DNA of 8,989 nucleotides from Actinomycetota bacterium (lineage in GTDB: Bacteria > Actinomycetota > Actinomycetes > S36-B12 > UBA5976), in contig WLEH01000024.1 in NCBI GenBank assembly GCA_009704345.1, positions 1 to 8,989 on the forward strand. The letters are read 5' to 3'. The position numbers and the translations under genes are program-made. This document shows positions 1 through 7,208 of this stretch, piece after piece. Position 1 is the first letter of the stretch; each line of letters opens with the position of its first letter. The notes beneath the pieces were generated by a model. It had not been told where the DNA came from and ran no database searches. It was given only the letters and a program-made list of their open reading frames with translations.

Positions 1-826
1 TGATTCGGCTCGAAAAAAGCCGCTGCCATTTTTGCCAACTAAGATTGGACTTATCTGTGGTCGCGCTAGTGCGGCTATGCATGATGTCTTGGTAAACGCA
101 AAAGTTCGCTGGCCGCTGGTGCAATTCGAAGTTAAGGAAGTTGCAGTTCAAGGCGATAGCGCGGTTAAGGAAGTAGCAGCAGCGCTAATTGAACTTGATG
201 CTAATCCAGAAGTTGATGTCATCATTATTGCGCGAGGTGGCGGATCGCTAGAAGATCTATTGCCGTTCTCGGATGAAGGCTTAATTCGGTTGATAGCTAA
301 ATTGCAAACGCCAGTAGTTAGCGCGATTGGCCATGAACAAGATACGCCGTTACTGGATTTTGTGGCGGACCTGCGGGCTTCAACTCCCACTGATGCGGCA
401 CGAAAGGTAGTGCCAAGTTTGACTGAGGAGAAAGATTTCATCAGCAATTTAATTTATCGATTGCAGCGTGAAGTTTATTCAATTATTCGAGATGAGCAAG
501 CGGGATTATTTGAGTTGCAGCGCAGCTTGCTGCAACTGCACCCAAAAACTCAGTTACTAAATCAAAAACAATGGTTAACCCAACAGCAATATTCATTACG
601 CAATTCATTGCAGACACAATTAGCAGCAGCAGCAAATCAAGTTGCCGCTGCCAGCGCTACGATTAGAGCCTTATCGCCGGAGGGAACACTCGCGCGCGGT
701 TATGCAATTGTTCGATCAACGCAAAATGAGTTAATTACTAAGCCGCCAGCTGCTGGCTCTGGGCTTTCAATTCGCGTGGCGGCAGGTGAGTTTCCGGCGA
801 TTGCTGGCGAACAGGCGGATCACTAA
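1..826 (+). CDS. xseA: Exodeoxyribonuclease VII large subunit, 3' part (5' end outside window)
   Basis: XseA is the catalytic subunit of exodeoxyribonuclease VII, which degrades single-stranded DNA to oligonucleotides in the cytoplasm during repair; it normally acts with several copies of the small subunit XseB. The reading frame is open from base 2, and the segment KKPLPFLPTKIGLICGR matches the start of the family's catalytic domain. The TTG at 32 lies inside this conserved segment, so it is not the true start. Visible hallmarks are ARGGGSLEDL (bases 230-259), GHEQD (329-343) followed by DFVADLRASTPTDAA, a long glutamine- and alanine-rich helical stretch (about 430-650, the predicted coiled-coil that binds XseB in the family), and the C-terminal LARGYAIV (about 689-712). 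About 274 codons are present; the missing part should be the N-terminal OB-fold, given a usual length near 400 residues. No xseB lies between this gene and ispH, although the two subunits are often adjacent. Confidence 0.95.
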   Translation, partial: DSARKKPLPFLPTKIGLICGRASAAMHDVLVNAKVRWPLVQFEVKEVAVQGDSAVKEVAAALIELDANPEVDVIIIARGGGSLEDLLPFSDEGLIRLIAKLQTPVVSAIGHEQDTPLLDFVADLRASTPTDAARKVVPSLTEEKDFISNLIYRLQREVYSIIRDEQAGLFELQRSLLQLHPKTQLLNQKQWLTQQQYSLRNSLQTQLAAAANQVAAASATIRALSPEGTLARGYAIVRSTQNELITKPPAAGSGLSIRVAAGEFPAIAGEQADH

Positions 827-835
827 CTGGACCTC

Positions 836-841
836 TATTCT
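836..841 (+). promoter_or_regulatory. Predicted -10 box of a leaderless ispH promoter
   Basis: TATTCT fits the TANNNT form of an actinobacterial -10 element and ends 6 nt before the ispH ATG, so transcription would begin at or next to the A of the start codon. No Shine-Dalgarno sequence is visible in the 21-bp gap after xseA, which agrees with a leaderless transcript. No convincing -35 is seen; that position falls inside the xseA 3' end. Confidence 0.5.
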
Positions 842-847
842 TGGGCC

Positions 848-1801
848 ATGGCTAAAAAGGTTCTTATTGCTGCCCCCCGCGGCTATTGCGCTGGTGTAGA
901 TCGAGCAGTGATCACAGTAGAGCAAACTTTAGATTTGTATGGAGCTCCAGTTTATGTCCGCAAGCAAATTGTTCATAATAAGCATGTTGTAGAGGATCTT
1001 GAAGCGCGCGGTGCGATTTTCGTTGAAGAATTAGATGAAGTGCCGCCAGGTAGCACGGTAGTTTTCTCAGCGCACGGTGTTTCCCCTGCAGTTCATGCGC
1101 AAGCTGCTGAATTGAATTTAAAAACAATTGATGCCACCTGCCCGCTGGTTACCAAAGTGCACCAAGAGGCCAAGCGCTTTGCTGCTGAAGATTATCAGAT
1201 TTTATTGATCGGCCATGAAGGTCATGAAGAGGTTGAAGGAACTGCAGGCGAAGCGCCAGAACATATTCAACTTGTTGATGGCTTAGATGCAGCAGATAAC
1301 ATAAAGATTGATCCGAATCGACCAGTTGCTTGGCTTTCGCAAACTACACTGTCAGTTGATGAAACCATAGAAACTGTTGATCGACTTCGCGCTCGGTTAC
1401 CGATGTTAATTGATCCACCAAGTGATGACATCTGCTATGCAACTCAAAACCGACAAGGTGCAGTTAAAGCAATAGCGCCGCAAGTTGATTTGTTAATTGT
1501 GGTTGGCTCTGGCAACTCCAGCAACAGCGTTAGGTTGGTTGAAGTTGGTCTTGAAGCAGGCGCAAAATCCTCTTATCGAGTTGATAATTTCACTGAATGC
1601 AAAGAGGAATGGCTGGCAGGTGTAGAGACGGTTGGCTTGACCTCGGGTGCATCAGTTCCGGAATCATTAGTTGATGGTGTACTTAACTGGTTAGCTGAGC
1701 GAGGTTTTGGTGATGTGGAAGAAGTAAAAACTGCGGAAGAGCGCTTAGTTTTTGCTACCCCACCAGAGTTACGCAAGGCGCAGAAGGCTGCAACTAAGTA
1801 A
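848..1801 (+). CDS. ispH: 4-hydroxy-3-methylbut-2-enyl diphosphate reductase
   Basis: IspH (LytB) performs the last step of the MEP isoprenoid pathway, reducing HMBPP to IPP and DMAPP with a [4Fe-4S] cluster; it is cytosolic and receives electrons from ferredoxin or flavodoxin. The 317-residue length is normal for the family. The three cluster cysteines are present: C14 in APRGYCAGVDRAV, C98 in DATCPLVTKVH and C196 in DDICYATQNRQ. Substrate-pocket residues can also be placed: H43, H76 (SAHGVSP), H126 and E128 in GHEGHEEVEGT, T167 in SQTTLS, and the SGNSSNS and SGASVPE motifs. The ATG at 848 fits the usual N-terminus. The gene begins 21 bp after xseA on the same strand, with its own likely promoter, and ends directly against the stop codon of the convergent membrane-protein gene. 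Its C-terminal tail is rich in Lys and Ala. The ferredoxin gene at 7297 is a possible electron donor, but that is only inference. Confidence 0.97.
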   Translation: MAKKVLIAAPRGYCAGVDRAVITVEQTLDLYGAPVYVRKQIVHNKHVVEDLEARGAIFVEELDEVPPGSTVVFSAHGVSPAVHAQAAELNLKTIDATCPLVTKVHQEAKRFAAEDYQILLIGHEGHEEVEGTAGEAPEHIQLVDGLDAADNIKIDPNRPVAWLSQTTLSVDETIETVDRLRARLPMLIDPPSDDICYATQNRQGAVKAIAPQVDLLIVVGSGNSSNSVRLVEVGLEAGAKSSYRVDNFTECKEEWLAGVETVGLTSGASVPESLVDGVLNWLAERGFGDVEEVKTAEERLVFATPPELRKAQKAATK

Positions 1802-2281
1802 TTATTTTCGGTTAGCAATTTTATAGAGCAAGAAGCTAATTCCGAATGCAGTTAAAACAAACGGCGCTAAATTTGATAATCGAGTAAATATGGTTGCGCT
1901 CAATTGATTAATTGGGTTTGCGGATTGAGCAATTCCAATTAAATCAGGCAAAGTCACTGCTACCAGATAAGCGGCAGGGGGAGTTGCGACTAAATAAGCT
2001 AGATCAGCTTTGTTCAGCATGCCGCGACCAATTAGTACTAACGCAATACCGGCAACGCCTGTGATCATTCCAATTTCGCCGCGAAGCCAATCTTCAATTG
2101 CGGCAGTGAGACTGAGCACCGCAAACGTAACCAAGATAAATCGGCCAGTGCGCGGGGTATCGAAAACTTCAGGCACTACCCGACGGCGTGATGCCACTGC
2201 GGGACGGGCGTTATCGGCTAACTCACCGGATGCACCAATCGCTCGGTAAAGCTGTCCTGGTTTCTGTGCCACATCTACCAT
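1802..2281 (-). CDS. DUF6542-like four-helix membrane protein
   Basis: This is an uncharacterised integral membrane protein of 159 residues. The N-terminus (about 1-45) is hydrophilic and basic, with an SRRRVV cluster and no signal peptide. Four hydrophobic segments follow, at about 47-64, 69-88, 93-112 and 137-153, ending in a short basic tail (KIANRK). The position between ispH and ychF, together with the topology and the TGRFILVTFAVLSL...DWLRG pattern, resembles the actinobacterial DUF6542 family; that assignment is from memory and unverified. I chose the ATG at 2281 because the upstream extension in frame (to 2386) would run into ychF and has no membrane or family-like content. The stop abuts the ispH stop with no bases between them. 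The gene is divergent from ychF across 28 bp. No function should be inferred beyond a conserved membrane protein. Confidence 0.8.
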   Translation of the reverse strand: MVDVAQKPGQLYRAIGASGELADNARPAVASRRRVVPEVFDTPRTGRFILVTFAVLSLTAAIEDWLRGEIGMITGVAGIALVLIGRGMLNKADLAYLVATPPAAYLVAVTLPDLIGIAQSANPINQLSATIFTRLSNLAPFVLTAFGISFLLYKIANRK

Positions 2282-2288
2282 CGTAATG

Positions 2289-2294
2289 AGTATC
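2289..2294 (-). promoter_or_regulatory. Possible -10 box of the DUF6542-like gene
   Basis: Read on the minus strand, GATACT ends 7 nt before the ATG at 2281. It departs from TANNNT in its first base, so it is a weaker match than the other start-proximal boxes in the window. It lies only 2 bp from the opposing ychF -10 box, so polymerase could probably not occupy both at once. Confidence 0.3.
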
Positions 2295-2296
2295 TC

Positions 2297-2302
2297 TAGG
2301 AT
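2297..2302 (+). promoter_or_regulatory. Predicted -10 box of a leaderless ychF promoter
   Basis: TAGGAT is a good actinobacterial -10 hexamer and ends 7 nt before the ychF ATG at 2310. Transcription would then start at the ATG. There is no purine-rich ribosome binding site in the 28-bp gap. The -35 region would fall at the start of the divergent gene and shows no clear TTGACA match. Confidence 0.5.
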
Positions 2303-2309
2303 TGCCGCT

Positions 2310-3383
2310 ATGGCGCTCACAATCGGAATTGTTGGCCTGCCCAATGTGGGCAAATCAACCATGTTTAACGCATTAACTCGCAGCAACGTACTTGCCGCAA
2401 ACTATCCATTTGCCACCATTGAACCTAACGTAGGTGTCGTTGGTGTACCAGATGCCAGGTTAGACGTTTTGGCGAAGATGTTTGGATCGGAAAAAATCCT
2501 GCCAGCAACAGTTTCGTTTGTTGATATTGCCGGAATTGTGAAAGGCGCCAGTGAAGGTGCGGGTTTGGGAAATAAATTCCTCGCCAATATTCGAGAAGCA
2601 GATGCAATATGCCAAGTGATTAGAGGCTTTGCCGATCCTGATGTGATTCACGTTGATGGTCGAATCTCACCAAAAGATGATATTGAAACCATCAATACCG
2701 AATTGATCTTGGCAGATCTACAATCATTAGAAAAAGCGATTCCTCGACTGCAAAAAGAAGCACGTAATGATAAGACGAAGCAGGAAGCTTTAGCTGCTGC
2801 CGAAGCTGCTCAAAAAATCCTCAATGATGGCAAAACTATTTTTGCTTCGGGCATTGATCGAGAACCATTACGCGATCTATTCCTGTTAACCGCTAAACCA
2901 TTTTTGTATGTCTTTAATGTTGATGATGCCGGCTTGATGGATGCTGCTGCTAAAGCTCAAATGCAAGCGTTAGTTGCACCAGCTGAGGCAATTTTCCTAG
3001 ATGCCAGGTTAGAAACAGAGTTGCTTGAGTTAAGTGATGAGGAAGCACTTGAGTTGCTCAGCAGTGTCGGGCAAACTGAATCGGGTCTAAGCACGCTAGC
3101 TCGAGTTGGTTTTAATACGTTAGGCCTGCAAACTTATTTAACTGCCGGACCAAAAGAAGCTAGGGCCTGGACCATTCCAAAAGGTGCAACCGCACCAGAG
3201 GCAGCAGGCGTTATTCACACTGATTTTCAGCGAGGCTTTATTAAGGCTGAGATAGTCGGCTTTGATGATCTGGTTAAGTCTGGCTCGATGGCTGAAGCTA
3301 AATCAAAAGGATTAGTTCGCACTGAAGGTAAAGAGTATGTTATGGCTGATGGTGACGTTGTTGAGTTTAGATTCAACGTTTAA
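2310..3383 (+). CDS. ychF: Ribosome-binding ATPase YchF (Obg-like)
   Basis: YchF/OLA1 is a universally conserved P-loop NTPase of the Obg family that binds ribosomes and prefers ATP to GTP; it is linked to stress responses and translation. The 357-residue product has the Walker A motif GLPNVGKST at residues 9-17, the switch segment NYPFATIEPNVGVV at 31-44, DIAG at 72-75, a helical and probably coiled-coil region at about 135-178, and a C-terminal TGS domain at about 273-356 (GLQTYLTAGPKEARAW...DVVEFRF). The G4 position reads NVDD (203-206) instead of NKxD, in line with the relaxed base specificity of this family. The start is the ATG at 2310, giving MALTIGIVGLPNVGKS as in actinobacterial homologues; the in-frame ATG at 2286 would add eight atypical residues. 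The stop overlaps the convergent S9 peptidase stop by 4 bp. Confidence 0.97.
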   Translation: MALTIGIVGLPNVGKSTMFNALTRSNVLAANYPFATIEPNVGVVGVPDARLDVLAKMFGSEKILPATVSFVDIAGIVKGASEGAGLGNKFLANIREADAICQVIRGFADPDVIHVDGRISPKDDIETINTELILADLQSLEKAIPRLQKEARNDKTKQEALAAAEAAQKILNDGKTIFASGIDREPLRDLFLLTAKPFLYVFNVDDAGLMDAAAKAQMQALVAPAEAIFLDARLETELLELSDEEALELLSSVGQTESGLSTLARVGFNTLGLQTYLTAGPKEARAWTIPKGATAPEAAGVIHTDFQRGFIKAEIVGFDDLVKSGSMAEAKSKGLVRTEGKEYVMADGDVVEFRFNV

Positions 3384-5431
3384 AGCTGCTTAAACATCTC
3401 CAATTCAGTCTTGAGTAACGTTTCAGTTACTGAGACCTGCGGTGTCATGTGAGTAACGTTTGATAGCGGCAAGAATTGATGCTGCAATCCTAAATTGATT
3501 AGGTGAGCTGATAACTGCAGGCTATGAGCTGCAAGCACATTGTCATCAGCTAAGCCGTGCACAATTAGTAACTTACCAATTCGAGTTGGATTCAACTTAA
3601 GTAGCGAATTTTGATCGTATGTAACTGGATCGTTGGCCGGATGACCTAAGTAGCGCTCGGTATATGCCGAGTCATATAGGCGCCATTCCGTAACTGGCGC
3701 ACCGGCAACTGCAACTTTAAATATATCTGGCTGCACCATAGTTGCCAGCGCACTTAAATAGCCACCAAAAGACCAACCACGAATACCGACGCGGTCTAAA
3801 TCAAGCACGCCGGGCAGCTCTTGATTTGCTTGCTCTAGCGCTGCTATTTGGCAATCAAGTGATGCGGTGAAGTTCCTGGTAATGGCATGTTCCCAATGCA
3901 CATTTACTCCTGGCGAACCAAGGCCATCAGAAACAATTACCGCAAATCCTTGATCGGCAAACCATTGATCCAGCGCATATTTGCGTTTTGTGCCAAGTAC
4001 TAGTTGAGCATGAGGCCCGCCATATGGCGACATAATTACCGGTAATGGTCCAGTTGCTGAATTTGGTAATAGCACTACCGTGCGATTTGTTTGCGTATCA
4101 CGCAATCGGGTTAAGTTGATTTGGATATTGGGTGCAAATGAATAATCTTCTAATGTAAAGGTGTTATCTGGGGTAATGACCCGATAGAGCGGATCTTGAT
4201 TAAAACTAGTTGTCATAACTACCCGTGTTGCAGGAGTTGCTGCAAGCAAACTGGCATAGTGCCCAGCTGTAGTTAACTCGATTATTTCACCAGCTTGCAC
4301 TTGCAAGATTTGATTGAAAGCAGAATCAGTGGTTGCTTCGATTAACGCAATATCCGAGTTGCTATAGCCAATATTGCGGACATACCAATTAGTTGGTGTT
4401 ACTGGTTCACCATTTCGATACAGCCGTCGCTGATTTCCATAAAAATCGTCTCGGACGTCCCATCTGGTTTCACCATTTGCCCTATGCAGTTTAGGTGAAC
4501 TTTCCACCCAAGTTTGCTGCTGCACCATATCCAAGATTTTTGCACCGGCAGATAAGTCAAACTTCAGATGGTGCTGTTGCTGCTGGCTTCGATCTAACAC
4601 AATGGCATAAACGCTCTGATTATCACTCCAGCCGGCTTGCGATAGATAAGGAAAATTTTCAATATCCCATGAAATTGCTTGCGAGCCCGTACGTGCTGCG
4701 AATATTCGCAGTCCAATTCGAGGATTTTCAGTACCAGCAAATGGGAATTTATGATCAGTTATCGGTTTTGTTGGTTGAGCCAAATCAGCAATTGAGATTT
4801 TGCTAACCATGCTGTCGTCAAAGTATTGGACCAAAATTCGCTCACCATCAGGTGAGAACCAAAATCCAGTTGATCGGCCAAATTCCTCTGCACTCAAAAA
4901 ATCAGCTAAACCCCACGTGTGATTGTCGTTTGGTGTTATTTGATAGCCTAGATGCAACGCATCAGTTGGAATTACCCAAACCGAACCATTTCGCACGCAA
5001 CCAATAGTTGCCCCATCAGAACTTAATTGTGGATCAAAGACATCAGTTAAATCAGCTAACTCAATCTTGATTTCATCATTAATGCGCAAAACAAAAAGCG
5101 TGCCGCTAAGCGAAAAAACTAATTCAGTGCCAGCTTTTGAAACTGAAAATGAAGTAATGCCAGCGCCAGATTCTCGAAGTCGCTCGCGCCGTGCCTTTTC
5201 TGCTTCGGGTAAATCTGACGCTATTTCAACATCAGCTGGATTAAAAACAACTCTGATCTGGCCCGTTACCAAATTCAATTGTTTTAGTTGCAATACTGGG
5301 TCAGTTGGGCCAGTGCTCTGCAGGAAATAAACACCACCGTCAGTTATCACGAATGATCTTGGTGCGCCATTGCGGAAGCGACCAGAGGCAGCGTATTGAC
5401 TAATAAAGGTTTCCGAATTACTCACCCGCAT
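3380..5431 (-). CDS. S9-family prolyl oligopeptidase / dipeptidyl-peptidase IV-like protein
   Basis: This is a serine peptidase expected to release N-terminal dipeptides, often X-Pro, from short peptides. The 683-residue protein has an N-terminal beta-propeller (about 25-430), with blade-like repeats such as FWFSPDGERILVQYFDD, and a C-terminal alpha/beta-hydrolase domain (about 445-683). The catalytic triad can be placed: S554 in GWSFGGY, D629 in HGLADDNV and H661 in NVTHMT. Y470 in SPYGGPHAQ is the expected oxyanion residue. AEEF (E182, E183) lines up with the Glu pair with which DPP IV binds the substrate N-terminus, favouring dipeptidyl-peptidase over endopeptidase activity. No signal peptide or membrane anchor is present, so it is probably cytosolic and may recycle imported peptides. 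The ATG at 5431 is given here; a GTG two codons later (5425) is an attractive alternative because TACCTT lies 6 nt before it. The neighbouring genes do not suggest a shared pathway. Confidence 0.92.
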   Translation of the reverse strand: MRVSNSETFISQYAASGRFRNGAPRSFVITDGGVYFLQSTGPTDPVLQLKQLNLVTGQIRVVFNPADVEIASDLPEAEKARRERLRESGAGITSFSVSKAGTELVFSLSGTLFVLRINDEIKIELADLTDVFDPQLSSDGATIGCVRNGSVWVIPTDALHLGYQITPNDNHTWGLADFLSAEEFGRSTGFWFSPDGERILVQYFDDSMVSKISIADLAQPTKPITDHKFPFAGTENPRIGLRIFAARTGSQAISWDIENFPYLSQAGWSDNQSVYAIVLDRSQQQQHHLKFDLSAGAKILDMVQQQTWVESSPKLHRANGETRWDVRDDFYGNQRRLYRNGEPVTPTNWYVRNIGYSNSDIALIEATTDSAFNQILQVQAGEIIELTTAGHYASLLAATPATRVVMTTSFNQDPLYRVITPDNTFTLEDYSFAPNIQINLTRLRDTQTNRTVVLLPNSATGPLPVIMSPYGGPHAQLVLGTKRKYALDQWFADQGFAVIVSDGLGSPGVNVHWEHAITRNFTASLDCQIAALEQANQELPGVLDLDRVGIRGWSFGGYLSALATMVQPDIFKVAVAGAPVTEWRLYDSAYTERYLGHPANDPVTYDQNSLLKLNPTRIGKLLIVHGLADDNVLAAHSLQLSAHLINLGLQHQFLPLSNVTHMTPQVSVTETLLKTELEMFKQL

Positions 5432-5437
5432 AAGGTA
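5432..5437 (-). promoter_or_regulatory. Possible -10 box that would set a GTG start for the S9 peptidase
   Basis: On the minus strand TACCTT directly abuts the ATG at 5431 and ends 6 nt before the in-frame GTG at 5425, the same hexamer-N6-start geometry seen at other genes here. If it is the -10 box, the ATG would lie upstream of the transcript and GTG would be the real start. An alternative -10, TACCCT at 5463-5468 (minus), would give a leader of roughly 25 nt, but no Shine-Dalgarno sequence is visible in it. Confidence 0.35.
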
Positions 5438-5454
5438 GTGGGAAAGTTTTGAGG

Positions 5455-5482
5455 TTGCCCTCAGGGTAGCGGGGCATAGGCT
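5455..5482 (+). promoter_or_regulatory. Predicted leaderless promoter (-35 and -10) of the small membrane protein gene
   Basis: TTGCCC (5455-5460) and TAGGCT (5477-5482) are 16 bp apart, a usual -35/-10 spacing, and the -10 ends 6 nt before the ATG at 5489. This is the most complete promoter visible in the window. It occupies most of the 57-bp gap shared with the divergent peptidase gene. Confidence 0.55.
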
Positions 5483-5488
5483 ACGGCC

Positions 5489-5860
5489 ATGCAGATTACG
5501 ACCTGGCTGAGTTCCGCAATCATTGCGTTATTAACCAGCACTATCGCGGTATTTCTAAGCTCCTCGGTTTATGGCGAAATACCGGTGGGATCAATTCTGG
5601 CAGCGGGATTAATTTTTTTTGCTACCCGATATCTTAAAAAATCTAGAGCATCATTTTGGCAATCAACGCTAGTAATTATTTTTTGGGGTTTGATTACATT
5701 TCGAGCAGCAACGCCAACTGCGATGGGGGATTTGATTTTAATCGAAGATCAATTCACTTGGTGGTACGTTGGCTTAACTGGTAGCGCTGCGTTGATCTCG
5801 CTAATTATTCCGGCTAAGTCGGTGGCAAAATCGCCCGACGCAGTTGAGTTCCCGAATTAG
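5489..5860 (+). CDS. Small four-helix membrane protein, possibly DUF6113-like
   Basis: The 123-residue product is strongly hydrophobic, with predicted membrane segments at about 7-26, 31-49, 57-74 and 90-108. A basic loop (YLKKSR, 48-53) follows the second helix, which suggests a cytoplasmic face there. The pattern of a GEIPVGSILAAG turn before helix 2 and GDLILIED before helix 4 resembles the actinobacterial DUF6113 family, but I cannot verify this. No enzymatic motif is visible, and I assign no function. It has its own likely leaderless promoter and is divergent from the S9 peptidase. Its last 47 bp overlap the 3' end of the opposing cysS gene, so the hydrophilic C-terminus (about 108-123) is antisense to the last CysS codons. 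Codon use and base composition look like those of its neighbours. Confidence 0.8.
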   Translation: MQITTWLSSAIIALLTSTIAVFLSSSVYGEIPVGSILAAGLIFFATRYLKKSRASFWQSTLVIIFWGLITFRAATPTAMGDLILIEDQFTWWYVGLTGSAALISLIIPAKSVAKSPDAVEFPN

Positions 5861-7202
5861 CATCACTTACTTCATAACCCAGTTTAGTTAATTCATCTCG
5901 CAGTTGATCACTTAACGCCCAATTCTTTTCTGCCCTAGCATCACTGCGCTGAGTAACTAAGTTTTTAATTTCATCGGATAACTCAAGAGGTGCAGTAGTT
6001 AAATCAAGTTTGAGTAAATCTGCCGCTGTTGCAATTGCATTGGCTCGAGCGCTTGGCGATTTTGCTAGTGACTTTTCTTTGGCGCGGAGCGCTAATACCG
6101 CATCAGCGGTGTTTAAATTGTTAAGCAAATGGCTAGACATTTCAACTTTAAGTTCGCTATCAACATCTTTTGCTAACTCAATTTGATCGCTCCAACGGCG
6201 TATAGTTTGTTCGGCTGCAACCAAGGTGTCCCAAGTTAAATTTAGTTGTTGTCGGAAGTGATTTTCTAAAAATACTAATCGAACTGCAGCTGGTGAAATA
6301 TTCGCTGCCATCACATCTCGCAGCAACACTACATTGTTGGTGCTCTTTGACATCTTTCTGCCTTCAAACAGCAAATGTTCGGCATGAACCCAGGAACCAA
6401 CCACTTCAGTGCCAGTTAAGCTGTTTGATTGTGCTCGTTCATTTTCATGATGTGGAAAGCGCAAGTCAATTCCGCCAGTATGAATATCAAAATGATTTCC
6501 AAATGCATTAAGCGACATAGCGGTGCATTCAATATGCCAACCTGGAAAGCCAACTCCCCACGGGGTCTCCCACGTAAGTTGAGTGCGACGCTCATCACTT
6601 ACTTTCCAAAGCGCCCAATCACCATGAAATCTTTTTGCCGCATTTACTTCACCATCAAAGCGATGTCCAGGTTTCAATTGATCCAACGTGTTGCCACTGA
6701 TGGCACCATAGCTGGAGAATTTCTCCGCACTAAAAAATACTGAGCCATCGTCACCTTGATAAGCAAATCCCAACTCAATTAATTTAGCAATTACCTCAAC
6801 CATCTGATCAATAGTCTCGCTAGCGTGCGGGGTTTGATCTGGTAGGTGAACATTCAGCGCAGTTAGATCAGCAAAATATTGCGCTTCGTATTTGCGAGCA
6901 ATATCTAATGCGGTGACATTCTCAATAGCTGCTTGTTGCAGCATTTTGTCCTGTCCTGGATCTACTGCTTCAAGCCCAGTGTCATCAACCATATGGCCGA
7001 CATCGGTGATGTTTTGCACCACAACACATTCAATGCTTGCGCTGGCAAGTGCGGTTCTAATTAGGTCAGGAAGTAAGAAACTGCGAAGGTTTCCAAGGTG
7101 AACATCTCGATAGACAGTTGGTCCGCAGGCATAGATCTTTACTGGTGATTTAGCAGAAATCGCTGCTAAACCTCGAGATTTCGTGTCGTAGATGCGGAGC
7201 AT
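5814..7202 (-). CDS. cysS: Cysteinyl-tRNA synthetase (class I, NITDVGH subtype)
   Basis: CysS activates cysteine with ATP and loads it onto tRNA-Cys in the cytoplasm. The 462-residue length is normal. The HIGH motif reads HLGN (35-38), after YACGPTVY, and KMSKS is at 283-287. Zinc ligands align at C26, C226 (GWHIEC), H251 and E255 (FPHHENE). The C-terminal part (about 330-462) is the helical anticodon-binding region, with the usual RSDARAEKNWALSDQLRDEL segment. NITDVGHMVDD (64-74) places it in a CysS subtype distinct from the E. coli-like form. MshC, the mycothiol cysteine ligase derived from CysS, was considered, but it is shorter and has different signature segments. Some actinobacteria carry more than one CysS-like gene, so this may or may not be the only copy. 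The ATG at 7202 has TAGGCT 6 nt upstream, suggesting a leaderless transcript. Confidence 0.93.
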   Translation of the reverse strand: MLRIYDTKSRGLAAISAKSPVKIYACGPTVYRDVHLGNLRSFLLPDLIRTALASASIECVVVQNITDVGHMVDDTGLEAVDPGQDKMLQQAAIENVTALDIARKYEAQYFADLTALNVHLPDQTPHASETIDQMVEVIAKLIELGFAYQGDDGSVFFSAEKFSSYGAISGNTLDQLKPGHRFDGEVNAAKRFHGDWALWKVSDERRTQLTWETPWGVGFPGWHIECTAMSLNAFGNHFDIHTGGIDLRFPHHENERAQSNSLTGTEVVGSWVHAEHLLFEGRKMSKSTNNVVLLRDVMAANISPAAVRLVFLENHFRQQLNLTWDTLVAAEQTIRRWSDQIELAKDVDSELKVEMSSHLLNNLNTADAVLALRAKEKSLAKSPSARANAIATAADLLKLDLTTAPLELSDEIKNLVTQRSDARAEKNWALSDQLRDELTKLGYEVSDANSGTQLRRAILPPT

Positions 7203-7208
7203 GGGTTA

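Noticed and set aside
148..447. 99-codon open frame on the minus strand inside xseA
   Set aside because: It is antisense to the conserved XseA catalytic region, is Ser/Ala-rich and resembles no protein family; it is a shadow of the real gene.
2010..2249. 79-codon open frame on the plus strand opposite the DUF6542-like gene
   Set aside because: It is fully antisense to a membrane protein with clear helices, has no promoter or ribosome site, and its sequence is low in hydrophobic structure.
2286..2309. Upstream in-frame ATG for ychF
   Set aside because: It adds eight residues before the conserved MALTIGIVGLPNVGKS start and lies on top of the predicted -10 box.
5814..7202. MshC (mycothiol cysteine ligase) as the identity of the synthetase gene
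   Set aside because: The length of 462 residues, the NITDVGH segment and the full CysS-like C-terminal domain fit CysS better than the shorter MshC.
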